64,000 nucleotides of DNA, taken from NCBI GenBank assembly GCA_913057215.1, contig CAJXNQ010000003.1:1-64000 (forward strand). Direction: 5' to 3'. The position numbers were made by a program, and so were the translations under genes. Source of the stretch: an uncultured Gammaproteobacteria bacterium. Its GTDB lineage: Bacteria; Pseudomonadota; Gammaproteobacteria; Pseudomonadales; Litorivicinaceae. The notes below the pieces were generated by a model. The model was not told the DNA's origin and ran no database searches. It worked only from the letters and a program-made list of their open reading frames with translations. Below, piece by piece: positions 55,622 to 63,837 of the stretch. Each line of letters starts with the position of its first letter. Positions within the stretch are counted from its first letter, which is position 1.

Positions 55622-56435
55622 TTTTTTGATTCGAGCCCTGTTTGCAGGACTCGGTGTTGCACTGATTGCAGGGCCTTTAGGCTGTTTCGTCATTTGGCGT
55701 CGGCTGGCGTATTTTGGCGACACCTTGTCGCACGGTGCACTGCTCGGTGTGGCACTTGCTTTGTTATTTGAAGTCCACGTCACCGCCGCGGTCTTTGTGT
55801 TGTCTGCGCTGATCGCATTGAGTCTGTTGTGGCTTCAACGACACGCCAGTATCTCCAGTGATGCGCTTTTGGGTTTACTGTCTCACTCAGCACTCGCAAT
55901 TGGCTTGGTAGTCTTGGCATTTATGACATGGGTCCGTGTCGATCTGTTGGGATTACTGTTTGGAGACATTCTTGCCGTGTCCTGGCTTGATGTTGGCCTG
56001 ATTTGGTTTGGCGCACTCGCCGCACTTGGATTTCTCGGGATCATGTGGACGTCGCTCTTTGCCAGTACCGTCAACCGAGAACTGGCTGAAGCCGAGGGAT
56101 TGAAGCCAGAACGCGCTGAGCTTCTGTTGATGCTCTTACTCGCCGCCATCATTGCCGTCGCCATCAAAATTGTCGGGGTGTTGCTGATTACGTCTCTATT
56201 GATCATCCCAGCCGCTGCGGCCCGCCGGTTCGCACCGGGCCCGGTTTGGATGGCGGGTTTGGCGTCTGGGCTTGGCATGTTGGCAGTCACAGGCGGGCTA
56301 CTTGGATCCATGACATACGACACGCCAACCGGCCCATCCATCGTGGTCATGGCCTTGATACTCTTCCTCGTCTCACTGACACCCATCGCCTCCCGAATCC
56401 AACACCGGATCCGTCATGCCAAGATCGCTGACTAA
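55611..56435 (+). CDS. znuB: Zinc ABC transporter permease
   Basis: The ATG at 55611 begins MWDDFLIRALFAGLGVALIAG. About eight hydrophobic segments make up the 274-residue ABC-3 permease, with RLAYFGDTLSHGALLGVAL and EAEGLKPERAELLLMLLLA as the ATPase-contact motif. It overlaps znuC and zur, so znuCB-zur is one unit. Confidence 0.94.
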   Translation: MWDDFLIRALFAGLGVALIAGPLGCFVIWRRLAYFGDTLSHGALLGVALALLFEVHVTAAVFVLSALIALSLLWLQRHASISSDALLGLLSHSALAIGLVVLAFMTWVRVDLLGLLFGDILAVSWLDVGLIWFGALAALGFLGIMWTSLFASTVNRELAEAEGLKPERAELLLMLLLAAIIAVAIKIVGVLLITSLLIIPAAAARRFAPGPVWMAGLASGLGMLAVTGGLLGSMTYDTPTGPSIVVMALILFLVSLTPIASRIQHRIRHAKIAD

Positions 56436-56814
56436 AAATCAACAGTTGGTGCTTGATGTATTGATGCGCGAGCGTGTGCCTATGAGTGCATATACGATTT
56501 TAGAGCACCTGCGGGAAGCCGGGTTGAAAGCGCCGCCTCAAGTCTACCGTGCTCTCACCGCACTGTGTGAACAGGGCCGAGTGCATAAACTGGCGAGCCT
56601 CAACCGATTTGTCGCATGCCAGCATCCGGGCTGCTCACCACAAACAGTGCATGCCTTTGCGATTTGTGATGCGTGCGAACGGGTCTCCGAAATTCAAAAC
56701 GATGCGTTAGTCCGCTGCCTCAATACCATCTCAGCGGATGCACGTCTTGAGGCCACGCAATCGACCGTTGAAATCCACGGTCGCTGCGCGCGCTGTCAAG
56801 ATGCTCCGTCTTGA
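56416..56814 (+). CDS. zur: Zinc uptake regulator Zur (Fur family)
   Basis: The 132-residue Fur-family protein has the winged helix LTKNQQLVLDVLMRE...PPQVYRALTALCEQG and cysteine pairs in VACQHPGC, ICDAC and RCARC, which form structural and regulatory zinc sites. Its place after znuCB fixes the identity. It represses zinc uptake when zinc is enough. It overlaps the convergent small membrane gene by 19 bases. Confidence 0.92.
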   Translation: MPRSLTKNQQLVLDVLMRERVPMSAYTILEHLREAGLKAPPQVYRALTALCEQGRVHKLASLNRFVACQHPGCSPQTVHAFAICDACERVSEIQNDALVRCLNTISADARLEATQSTVEIHGRCARCQDAPS

Positions 56815-57020
56815 TCACGCTCTGCTGGTAAGGCGGTAAATGGAATGGGACTGCCCAAGGAGACAAAGCGCAGTAATCCATAGGGCACACCGATCACAAC
56901 GGCAAAAATCAGAATATCCAGGTCGTCAGACCCACCGAGCCAGACATTGACAACGCCAATCAAACAGACGGCAAACAACACCGTCAAAAAGCTATCAACC
57001 CAGATCATTGCACGACGCAT
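56796..57020 (-). CDS. Small two-span membrane protein, unknown
   Basis: The ATG at 57020 has GGAGG six bases upstream. The 74-residue product has two hydrophobic segments (FLTVLFAVCLIGVVNVWL and ILIFAVVIGVPYGLLRFV) split by an acidic loop (GGSDDLD). I recognise no family. It overlaps zur at its 3' end. Confidence 0.7.
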   Translation of the reverse strand: MRRAMIWVDSFLTVLFAVCLIGVVNVWLGGSDDLDILIFAVVIGVPYGLLRFVSLGSPIPFTALPAERDQDGAS

Positions 57021-57074
57021 CACATCCCTCCTCGCCCTCTCCAGTTATAGAGTCCTCGGAGGCAAATTGAAAGA

Positions 57075-57326
57075 CTAATGACTCGATTGTTCAGGCGCGT
57101 GGCCATTGATTTTGCGAACGATCCACAGTGTGATCTTCGGGGCGATGGGCAAGGCTAAAAAAGCAGCCACTGACGCGACCGGCCACGCAAAGATAAACGC
57201 ACGCGCCCACCGGTAGAGAAAATCTTCGGTGAATCCAAGATTCATCCACGTGACAAAGCCGGTCATGATGGTCGCCATGATACACGCCATGACAATTGGC
57301 CCAATGAATTTCGCAGATACGTGCAT
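57075..57326 (-). CDS. DUF2798-family membrane protein
   Basis: The 83-residue product from the ATG at 57326 (GAGGGAG upstream) has SAKFIGPIVMACIMATIMTGFVTW and WARAFIFAWPVASVAAFLALPIAP, the two-span DUF2798 pattern. No function is known for the family. It is divergent from a DUF4177-like gene; the region between holds a weak half-match to an FNR box. Confidence 0.85.
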   Translation of the reverse strand: MHVSAKFIGPIVMACIMATIMTGFVTWMNLGFTEDFLYRWARAFIFAWPVASVAAFLALPIAPKITLWIVRKINGHAPEQSSH

Positions 57327-57499
57327 CGACTCCCTCCTCTCAATGTTTCGGCATCCTGACACAACGTCGGCCGAATGCATGCGATCTAGATCAAGTCACG
57401 GCAAGCCAACGCTTTTTTCATCAGATGAGTCCGCCGATTGTATGTTTAATTGATGAACGATAGGATCAGGCCTCAGTTCACCAGCGCAAACAGGTCACT

Positions 57500-57676
57500 A
57501 TGGACACCTACGAATTCCGTCAATTGTTTTTAATGAAAAACAGCCCCGATGAACTCAATCCGATCCAGCGGGTCATGGACGAAATCAATGAAATGGGCAG
57601 CAACGGATGGCAACTGACCGCCATGTCTGAGAGTAAAAAGCGGGTTATGATCATGTTTCAAAGAAAGAAACAATAA
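57500..57676 (+). CDS. Small DUF4177-like protein
   Basis: This 58-residue frame has TYEFRQLFLMK at the start and INEMGSNGWQLTAMSES in the middle, the beta-strand plus GWxL pattern of DUF4177. The C-terminus is basic. It begins at an ATG without a strong ribosome site. It is too short to be called with certainty, but the motif and codon pattern look real. Confidence 0.65.
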   Translation: MDTYEFRQLFLMKNSPDELNPIQRVMDEINEMGSNGWQLTAMSESKKRVMIMFQRKKQ

Positions 57677-57699
57677 CTCCCCGGACAGGATCCGGGGAG
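57677..57699 (-). terminator. Terminator hairpin after the coiled-coil gene
   Basis: CTCCCCGGA / TCCGGGGAG forms a 9-bp stem with a 5-base loop. On the minus strand it is followed by TTATTGTTTCTTTC, a moderate T-rich tail. It should end the DUF1538-PII operon; on the plus strand it directly follows the DUF4177-like stop. Confidence 0.7.
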
Positions 57700-57709
57700 C
57701 AATCTGCCG

Positions 57710-58459
57710 TTAGAGCTTGATCAGTAGATCCGCAGCACGCTTCTGGTTCGCCACCACGCGTTCACGGTCGGCCTGGATCCGCTCACGACGACTGGCGATG
57801 TCATCACCGAGCTCCAAAATGCCCTTGGTATCTGCCTCAACACGGCGTACCACATCTTCTGCTTGCTGCTCTGCGATGTGAGCCCGCTCAAGCAATTTCT
57901 GCAACCGCTCTGTGTTCGATGCCACGCCCTGAGAGTTCGAGTTGGGTGTCGCTTCGCTCATCTGTTTGGCGATTTTTCCCTCAGCCCACTCAGCGTTCTC
58001 GGCAATCATGTCATCACCCATATCAACGACTTTTTCGTTGGCTTCAGCGATCTTGGTATTGATGGTTTGCAAGAGCACGTTGACTTCGATCATCCGTCCC
58101 GCGATATCACGGAGGGTGTCGTTCAAGTCTGAGCGATTCTCGAGTTGCTCAATCCGAGTTTGGTTCAGCATGCGTGTTTTGAAATTGGCTTCGACCTCAG
58201 AGCTCGGTTCGAGCGCATCAAGCATCGCCATGCGACAACGGTACAAATCATCGACGTTATCAATCGCGATTGCCCGGTTACCCAAAAACGCCGATGTATA
58301 GTTTCGTTGCAACAGCGCTTTGTTCTCTTCGATGTCTGCCAAAAGCAGCATGAGTTCGGCATAGGTGGTTGAGACTTCTGCATCCAGTTCAAAAATACGG
58401 CGCTGGTTTTTGCGGATATTTGTCTTGTTTTCGGTTACTAATTCGGTTGGATTTGCCAT
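57710..58459 (-). CDS. Coiled-coil protein of the DUF1538-PII operon
   Basis: The ATG at 58459 follows AGGTGACACC. The 249-residue soluble protein is almost wholly helical, with heptad-like stretches at about 10-50 (ENKTNIRKNQRRIFELDAEV), 95-150 and 180-245 (ERAHIAEQQAEDVVRRVEAD). It has no signal peptide or membrane span. I recognise no family. As last gene of the operon it may be a scaffold or cytoplasmic partner of the membrane protein or PII-like proteins. This is an inference from position. Confidence 0.75.
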   Translation of the reverse strand: MANPTELVTENKTNIRKNQRRIFELDAEVSTTYAELMLLLADIEENKALLQRNYTSAFLGNRAIAIDNVDDLYRCRMAMLDALEPSSEVEANFKTRMLNQTRIEQLENRSDLNDTLRDIAGRMIEVNVLLQTINTKIAEANEKVVDMGDDMIAENAEWAEGKIAKQMSEATPNSNSQGVASNTERLQKLLERAHIAEQQAEDVVRRVEADTKGILELGDDIASRRERIQADRERVVANQKRAADLLIKL

Positions 58460-58474
58460 GGTGTCACCTGTCAA

Positions 58475-58861
58475 TCAATCTGTAATTTCTTCGAACTCTG
58501 TTGTGTCGAGTTCAGGGAGCGTATGTGCTGTCGAACGCATTAACTTATTCATGTAGATGATGCCTTTATTCGGCTCAGCCATATCGCAGAACCGATAAAT
58601 AAAATCGAACACGTTTTCGGCTTGATCGGCCGTGACCACCACATGAAATTGCTCGACGTCAAAAGAACCCGAGACGCCTGCAACGGTTTTTTTGCCGATG
58701 GGATTCCCGGCGACGTTGTGGAAATAGACCTCATTGATTCCACGCTTCATCAACTCGGGAATCAAGGTTTCACCACCTCCGTCATACAGAATTCCAGAAA
58801 TCAACCAGGTGTAATCGAGATAGCTCACGCGCGGATCGGTTTTAACGACTGGAAACGACAT
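58475..58861 (-). CDS. PII-like signalling protein (second)
   Basis: The 128-residue protein from the ATG at 58861 (a GTG three codons earlier is possible) has a PII-like ferredoxin fold: LDYTWLISGILYDGGGETLIPELMKRG, then EVYFHNVAGNPIGKKTVAG as the T-loop region and VVVTADQAENVFDFIYRFCDM. It differs from classical GlnB and lacks the uridylylated Tyr context. It overlaps neither neighbour strongly but lies 1 base after the first PII-like gene. The ligand is unknown. Confidence 0.78.
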   Translation of the reverse strand: MSFPVVKTDPRVSYLDYTWLISGILYDGGGETLIPELMKRGINEVYFHNVAGNPIGKKTVAGVSGSFDVEQFHVVVTADQAENVFDFIYRFCDMAEPNKGIIYMNKLMRSTAHTLPELDTTEFEEITD

Positions 58862-58862
58862 A

Positions 58863-59222
58863 TCAAGCACTCGCGTATTTGGATAGGATCGAAGGTGGGA
58901 CGTAGGTCGCTGCTTGCATCAAGGGCGTTGCATACATGAATCCCATCCCGGGCGTGTCGAGCTTACCGGCTAAGAATACCCGCTCAAACACACGGTCAAC
59001 CTCGTCACTCGAAACCATGACGTTGACGACGTCCCGCTCGGCATCGACAGCCACACCCAAGGCACCAAGACGCTCTCGGATTCCGACGCCCATCGCGGCG
59101 TGCACAGTCGATCCCTGAATACCGACCTCAAGCAAAGCTTCTGTAATCACTTCACCATAGCCATGCTGGACGACTGCAGTGATCAGGGTCGCATCTGTCA
59201 GTGTCGTAAATGAACGTTTCAT
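58863..59222 (-). CDS. PII-like signalling protein (first)
   Basis: The 119-residue protein has TLITAVVQHGYGEVITEALLEVG in the first beta-alpha unit, a shortened loop HAAMGVGIRERLGALGV, and VVNVMVSSDEVDRVFERVFLAGKLDTPGMGFMYATPL, the PII C-terminal core. AAGGAG and an ATGA overlap with the DUF1538 gene fix the start. PII proteins commonly gate membrane transporters (GlnK-AmtB, SbtB-SbtA), so it probably binds the DUF1538 protein. No uridylylation Tyr is evident. Confidence 0.85.
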   Translation of the reverse strand: MKRSFTTLTDATLITAVVQHGYGEVITEALLEVGIQGSTVHAAMGVGIRERLGALGVAVDAERDVVNVMVSSDEVDRVFERVFLAGKLDTPGMGFMYATPLMQAATYVPPSILSKYASA

Positions 59223-61009
59223 GCCATTTCTCCTTCACGAGCGAGCTCACGTGCGATGCGGCGTTCCTCTCGCTTTACTTTAAATTGAACATAGATACCA
59301 AGTGTCAACACAGCCACGATTGGACAAATTGAGGCGGCTGCTAAAATCCCGAAGCCCTCTGTAGACCCCAAAGCATTACCGAAGCCAAGACCCATCGCCA
59401 GAACCAGTGGCACCGTCACAGGACCTGTGGTGACACCCGCTGAATCCCAGCCGACGTTGACGAATTCCTCAGTCGATAAAAGCGTTAAAATCAAACCGAT
59501 GGTGTAACCGGGAATCAGGATGTACATGATGTGGAAATCATAAATCAGCTTGAGAACCCCAAGCATGATGCCGGTCGCAACCCCAAAGGCCACCGCGCCC
59601 ATCAGCATCGACTTCTTAAACGCACCATTGGTGAGATTCTGTACGGTCATACCGAGTGCATTCAACGCAGGCTCAGCCAAGGTTGCTGACAAGCCCAACA
59701 CCCACGCAAAGAGCGCGGCAATCCCAACACCGACGGACACGCTGTAGAGCGGACTGGCTGTGATGGCATCGATCGATGTAAAGGCGCCGGCAATCAGGCC
59801 ACCGGACTGATCACCAAGCTTTGCCAATCCATAGGTCAAGCCGATGTTGAAAATACACATACCAACCACGGCTAAAATGATCCCGTAGTAAGTGATGAAT
59901 GCGTTTTTCAACTTCTCACGCAGGATCACAAACAAGACGATCCCGAGGAAAATCACAAGCGGTACGATTGCACGCACGCCGAGAATGATTTCTGTCCAAG
60001 GTGTTGCTTCATACCACTGTGGCTGAGCGGCAGCGAACTGAGCAGCCAGCTTCACTTCAGCGGCCTTGGCAATAATGACCTCAGGCGGAACTGTATAGGC
60101 GGTGTAAAAGCTTAACAGCAACACACCCAGAATCGGGAACACCGAAGCCAGTGTGACGATTCCGAATCCAGACAATGAGGAATCCGCCCCTTTACCGGCT
60201 GCTGATGCCACGCCGATCCCGAGCGCAAGGACCAAGGGAACTGTCACAGGACCTGTGGTCACCGCACCGCAATCCCAAGCAAGACCGACAATCTTGTTCA
60301 GCTCAGGATCCATAAAGGCAATGACACTTAAGATAATTGTCGGCGTGAGACTGATAAAAATCAGCGGCTTCAAACTCCAACCCCTCAAGAATCGGACCGT
60401 TCCAAGAACGGCTGCCAATCCAACACCGAGTCCGACCAGCAATACGGTTGCACCGGAGCGGTCATTGAGGAGTGTAAATAAATACGGGGCTTTTTCTGGA
60501 TCGACGATGGATCCTGCGACCTGCAATGCACCGATCGCCGGTTCTGCAAAGGTCACACCGATGCCGAGCAAAAATGCAATACAAAGTACACCCGCGAGTG
60601 GCAGTTTGCGTGGCAGCGTGTTACCAATGATCTCACCGAAGGGCATCAGACCGAGCTTCAAGCCCTCCATGAACATCATCAAACCGATCATCACGGCAAA
60701 CAAACCACCGGCGATGATACTGGCATCCATCACAGGCGTTTGAAGCACCAGATATTGGAACGCTGCAAGATACAGTGCCAGAGGCACAACGGCGCGCGCC
60801 TGGTCGATAAAGCGCGTGGACAAATAGGGTTGAAGTATTTTGACCACATCACCGCCACCCAATTTCATTTTGGGGACCGGTTGAGGAAACTCGTTTCCGT
60901 GCCGATCGAAGAGGGGCTCTGGCATCAGTTCTTGGTATGGAATCTTTTGGCTGTCGATGGACATCGCTTGGATGTAATCACCGAATCGGATGGTATTGCG
61001 TCGCGACAT
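59219..61009 (-). CDS. Tandem DUF1538 membrane protein
   Basis: The 596-residue membrane protein is an internal duplication. Half one has FAEPAIGAL (154-162) and WDCGAVTTGPVTVPLVLALG (245-264); half two has LAEPALNAL (444-452) and WDSAGVTTGPVTVPLVLAMG (521-540). Each half has about six hydrophobic segments, joined by a polar loop around 310-340. A soluble N-terminal ~60 residues precede the first span. DUF1538 proteins are predicted transporters with no proven substrate. The coupled PII-like genes strongly suggest regulated transport. The first gene of a four-gene operon. Confidence 0.88.
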   Translation of the reverse strand: MSRRNTIRFGDYIQAMSIDSQKIPYQELMPEPLFDRHGNEFPQPVPKMKLGGGDVVKILQPYLSTRFIDQARAVVPLALYLAAFQYLVLQTPVMDASIIAGGLFAVMIGLMMFMEGLKLGLMPFGEIIGNTLPRKLPLAGVLCIAFLLGIGVTFAEPAIGALQVAGSIVDPEKAPYLFTLLNDRSGATVLLVGLGVGLAAVLGTVRFLRGWSLKPLIFISLTPTIILSVIAFMDPELNKIVGLAWDCGAVTTGPVTVPLVLALGIGVASAAGKGADSSLSGFGIVTLASVFPILGVLLLSFYTAYTVPPEVIIAKAAEVKLAAQFAAAQPQWYEATPWTEIILGVRAIVPLVIFLGIVLFVILREKLKNAFITYYGIILAVVGMCIFNIGLTYGLAKLGDQSGGLIAGAFTSIDAITASPLYSVSVGVGIAALFAWVLGLSATLAEPALNALGMTVQNLTNGAFKKSMLMGAVAFGVATGIMLGVLKLIYDFHIMYILIPGYTIGLILTLLSTEEFVNVGWDSAGVTTGPVTVPLVLAMGLGFGNALGSTEGFGILAAASICPIVAVLTLGIYVQFKVKREERRIARELAREGEMA

Positions 61010-61193
61010 AAATCAAACCTGTCAAACTATAATTGTTATATCGTCACTCTGTTTAAGTTACAGAATGAAGACAATTTGATTAATAAAGAAACAAATGTAA
61101 AGCCCTGATTTAACGTGCTCCATCAAAACCTACGTGTTTTTGGAAATCCATTTCATTGCCCTGACTCGCCAAAATCATTAGGCTCAGGGTCTT

Positions 61194-62789
61194 TTGAACA
61201 AGTGGCGAGTCGACGTGACACAGAACCCGACACCAAATTACCAAGGCCGTTTTTTTGGCTATTCGGTTGATGTTGACCGCACGGTTTTTCTCATCTCCGC
61301 TGGGGTTGTCCTCAGCTTTGTTGTCTTCACCATTGCCTTTCAAGCGGAAGCACAAGCCACATTTACCGGGCTGAAAACCCTCCTCACTGAACAACTGGGT
61401 TGGTTGTTTTTAGTGGCGGCAAACATCGTCTTAATCACAGCGATCTGTATTGCACTGTCACCCTTGGGACGCGTCAGACTCGGTGGCATTGGTGCCCGAC
61501 CCGCCTACTCCTATACCGCCTGGTTTTCCATGTTATTTGCAGCCGGCATGGGTATCGGTTTGGTCTTCTACGGGGTGGCTGAGCCGCTTGCACATTTCCA
61601 AAGTGCCATGGCAGGACCCTCGCTCTCTGAGGGCGTACGCACCGACTACGCGCCACTTGGTGGCGCATTGCAAGATGCTGATGACGCACGCCGTTTGGGC
61701 ATGGCGGCCACAATATTTCACTGGGCACTCCACCCTTGGGCGATCTACGCCATGATGGCACTTGGATTTGCATTGACCAGTTATAACAATGGATTGCCTT
61801 TGACGGTCCGATCTATTTTTTATCCCATCTTGGGTGATCGGATTTGGGGCTGGCCGGGTCAACTGATCGATATTCTGGCGATTTTTGCCACCCTCTTCGG
61901 GCTTGCGACATCACTGGGATTGGGTGCCTCGCAAACAGCCAGTGGCATCCAATATTTGTTTGGGTTGACCAATTCAATCACGTTACAGTTGATTCTCATT
62001 GCATTTATTACCCTGCTGGCAACTTTATCCGTGGTTTCAGGACTCGACCGCGGGGTCAAACGCCTCTCAGAACTCAATCTTGGACTGGCGACATTGCTGT
62101 TTTTGTTTGTACTGCTCGCAGGCCCAACCTATGTCTTAGTCGATGTTGTTTTTGAATCCCTCACGAGCTATGTGGGTCATTTACCCGCACTCGCCTCACC
62201 CGTGGGCCGAGAAGATCGCGCGTTTAGCGTCGAATGGACAGCCTTTTACCTGGCCTGGTGGGTATCTTGGTCGCCTTTTGTTGGGATGTTTATTGCACGG
62301 GTTTCCATTGGACGCACCGTCCGCGAATTCATCGCCTGTGTCCTGATCATTCCATCGATTGGCTGCATTCTCTGGATGAGCGTCTTTGGCGGCAGTGCCA
62401 TCGTGCTGAATGAACTCACAGGTGACATTGCCCGCGCCGAATTACCCCTGAAACTGTTTGTCATGCTCAATCAACTGCCGCTGGCCGAGCTGACATCCAT
62501 CATTGCCATGCTGTTGGCTGTGATTTTCTTTGTAACGTCTTCAGACAGCGGATCCATGGTCATCGACGGTATCGCCTCCGGTGGTGTAACCAACACCCCC
62601 ATCACGCAACGGATTTTTTGGTGCACCTTGGGTGGTTCAGTCGCAGCCGCACTGGTTCTCGGTGGTGGTCTGGTGGCGCTCCAAGCCATGGCAATCTCCA
62701 CAGGCTTACCCTTTGCGATCGTTCTTCTGATTGGCACAGCTGCAACCGTCAATAGCCTCCGCCAGGAGTGCCTCAAACCACATGAGTGA
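61194..62789 (+). CDS. BCCT-family transporter
   Basis: The 531-residue protein has about 12 hydrophobic segments and the betaine/choline/carnitine transporter signatures SMLFAAGMGIGLVFYGVAEPL and FYLAWWVSWSPFVGMFIARVS. It probably takes up glycine betaine or a similar quaternary amine with sodium or protons. The frame seems to start at a TTG at 61194; a GTG at 61215 is an option. It overlaps a small membrane gene downstream by 8 bases. Divergent from the DUF1538 operon across 184 bases. Confidence 0.9.
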   Translation: MNKWRVDVTQNPTPNYQGRFFGYSVDVDRTVFLISAGVVLSFVVFTIAFQAEAQATFTGLKTLLTEQLGWLFLVAANIVLITAICIALSPLGRVRLGGIGARPAYSYTAWFSMLFAAGMGIGLVFYGVAEPLAHFQSAMAGPSLSEGVRTDYAPLGGALQDADDARRLGMAATIFHWALHPWAIYAMMALGFALTSYNNGLPLTVRSIFYPILGDRIWGWPGQLIDILAIFATLFGLATSLGLGASQTASGIQYLFGLTNSITLQLILIAFITLLATLSVVSGLDRGVKRLSELNLGLATLLFLFVLLAGPTYVLVDVVFESLTSYVGHLPALASPVGREDRAFSVEWTAFYLAWWVSWSPFVGMFIARVSIGRTVREFIACVLIIPSIGCILWMSVFGGSAIVLNELTGDIARAELPLKLFVMLNQLPLAELTSIIAMLLAVIFFVTSSDSGSMVIDGIASGGVTNTPITQRIFWCTLGGSVAAALVLGGGLVALQAMAISTGLPFAIVLLIGTAATVNSLRQECLKPHE

Positions 62790-62988
62790 CCTGTTCGGAT
62801 TGGTCTATGCCGTTGTGCTCTGCGGCTTTGGGGGATTTGTTGCACAACTGATCTATCAGTTTCTGCATCCGAAACTCGGCATGATCTGGTCGGGTGGCGT
62901 GGCAGCCATGGTGGCTTTTTTCGTGATGGTCATGCTTGCAACGCTGACCCAGGTGGTATTTGGCTACCCACCTTTGGATGCCGGCTAA
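62782..62988 (+). CDS. Small membrane protein after BCCT transporter
   Basis: The ATG at 62782 lies in the BCCT stop region. The 68-residue product has two spans (LVYAVVLCGFGGFVAQLIYQFL and GVAAMVAFFVMVMLATLTQVVFG). I recognise no family. Translational coupling suggests a transporter accessory role. Its stop shares CTAA with the convergent gene. Confidence 0.72.
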   Translation: MSDLFGLVYAVVLCGFGGFVAQLIYQFLHPKLGMIWSGGVAAMVAFFVMVMLATLTQVVFGYPPLDAG

Positions 62989-63785
62989 TAGAAACTCCGT
63001 CGGTCTGCAGACACATCAAAATCTTGCGTGCTGTCGGCCTGCTCGTCTTCGCCCTCTGATGTAGACGCAGATTCTGCGGCCGTTGAGCCCGTTGATTCAG
63101 AGCTCGTGACATCCGTGTTGGATCGATCAGCCCCGGCCTCTGCTGAGGCAGATGATGAGACTGATGGGTCGCCCCCGCCCCCATCTGAATCGTTTCCTCG
63201 GTCGTCTCCCGTTGATGTTCCATCAGATCGACTGGTCCATCGACCCGTATTGGGTTGAACAGGCGCCACGCGCTCGATGCCTCGATTCTGAATCAGTGCA
63301 ATGACCCGCGGCATTCCACCGGCCAACGATCGAGTCAATGCATTGCGGATTCGAGCCACTTCGTCAGGTGTCAGTGACGCGAGGCGCATTGTATCGGCTG
63401 TGCCAGCGGTCAACACCACAATACCGGTTGGCACACCGGCTGAGCGAAACGCCGGAAATTGGAACGCCGCACCCGCATCGTCCAATTCAACTGCAAGGCG
63501 ATTGACGCCCAGTCTGGGCCTGACATACCGGAGTGAATTGGTGCGCAAACGGCCCAAGGTCTGGGCATTTAATGAGACATCGACGCCTCTGAGCCGGTTT
63601 GACAACTGCGTGGTCCATTGCGTTTGGCCCCGTGGGTCATTCACCATCGCGACAATGACATTGCCGGTCCTTTGATTGAGCGCATCCAACACAGCACCCG
63701 GAGACGTCAGAGGTTGGTTTGCGAACACACCCATCGACCAGATCAAACCGATCAAGCTCAACCCGTACAACATCTTCGCTCGCAC
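62985..63785 (-). CDS. Exported protein with Ser/Asp-rich tail, unknown
   Basis: The 266-residue product begins with a signal peptide (LYGLSLIGLIWSMGVFA). Residues ~25-175 look globular, with NRLRGVDVSLNAQTLGRLR and GIVVLTAGTADTMRLASLT. From ~178 on the tail is low-complexity, rich in Ser, Asp, Gly and Glu, without cysteines. The tail may be a flexible or surface-exposed region. I recognise no family. It follows a GGDEF gene by 52 bases. Confidence 0.72.
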   Translation of the reverse strand: MRAKMLYGLSLIGLIWSMGVFANQPLTSPGAVLDALNQRTGNVIVAMVNDPRGQTQWTTQLSNRLRGVDVSLNAQTLGRLRTNSLRYVRPRLGVNRLAVELDDAGAAFQFPAFRSAGVPTGIVVLTAGTADTMRLASLTPDEVARIRNALTRSLAGGMPRVIALIQNRGIERVAPVQPNTGRWTSRSDGTSTGDDRGNDSDGGGGDPSVSSSASAEAGADRSNTDVTSSESTGSTAAESASTSEGEDEQADSTQDFDVSADRRSFY

Positions 63786-63837
63786 TCAATACTCTCCTAC
63801 CGCTCCCTTGTATGCATCGACCGAAGAACCCAAAACA

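Noticed and set aside
57381-57394. GCGAT-CTAG-ATCAA as a second FNR/Anr box
   Set aside because: Only one half matches the consensus; the other has two mismatches, so it is too weak without binding data.
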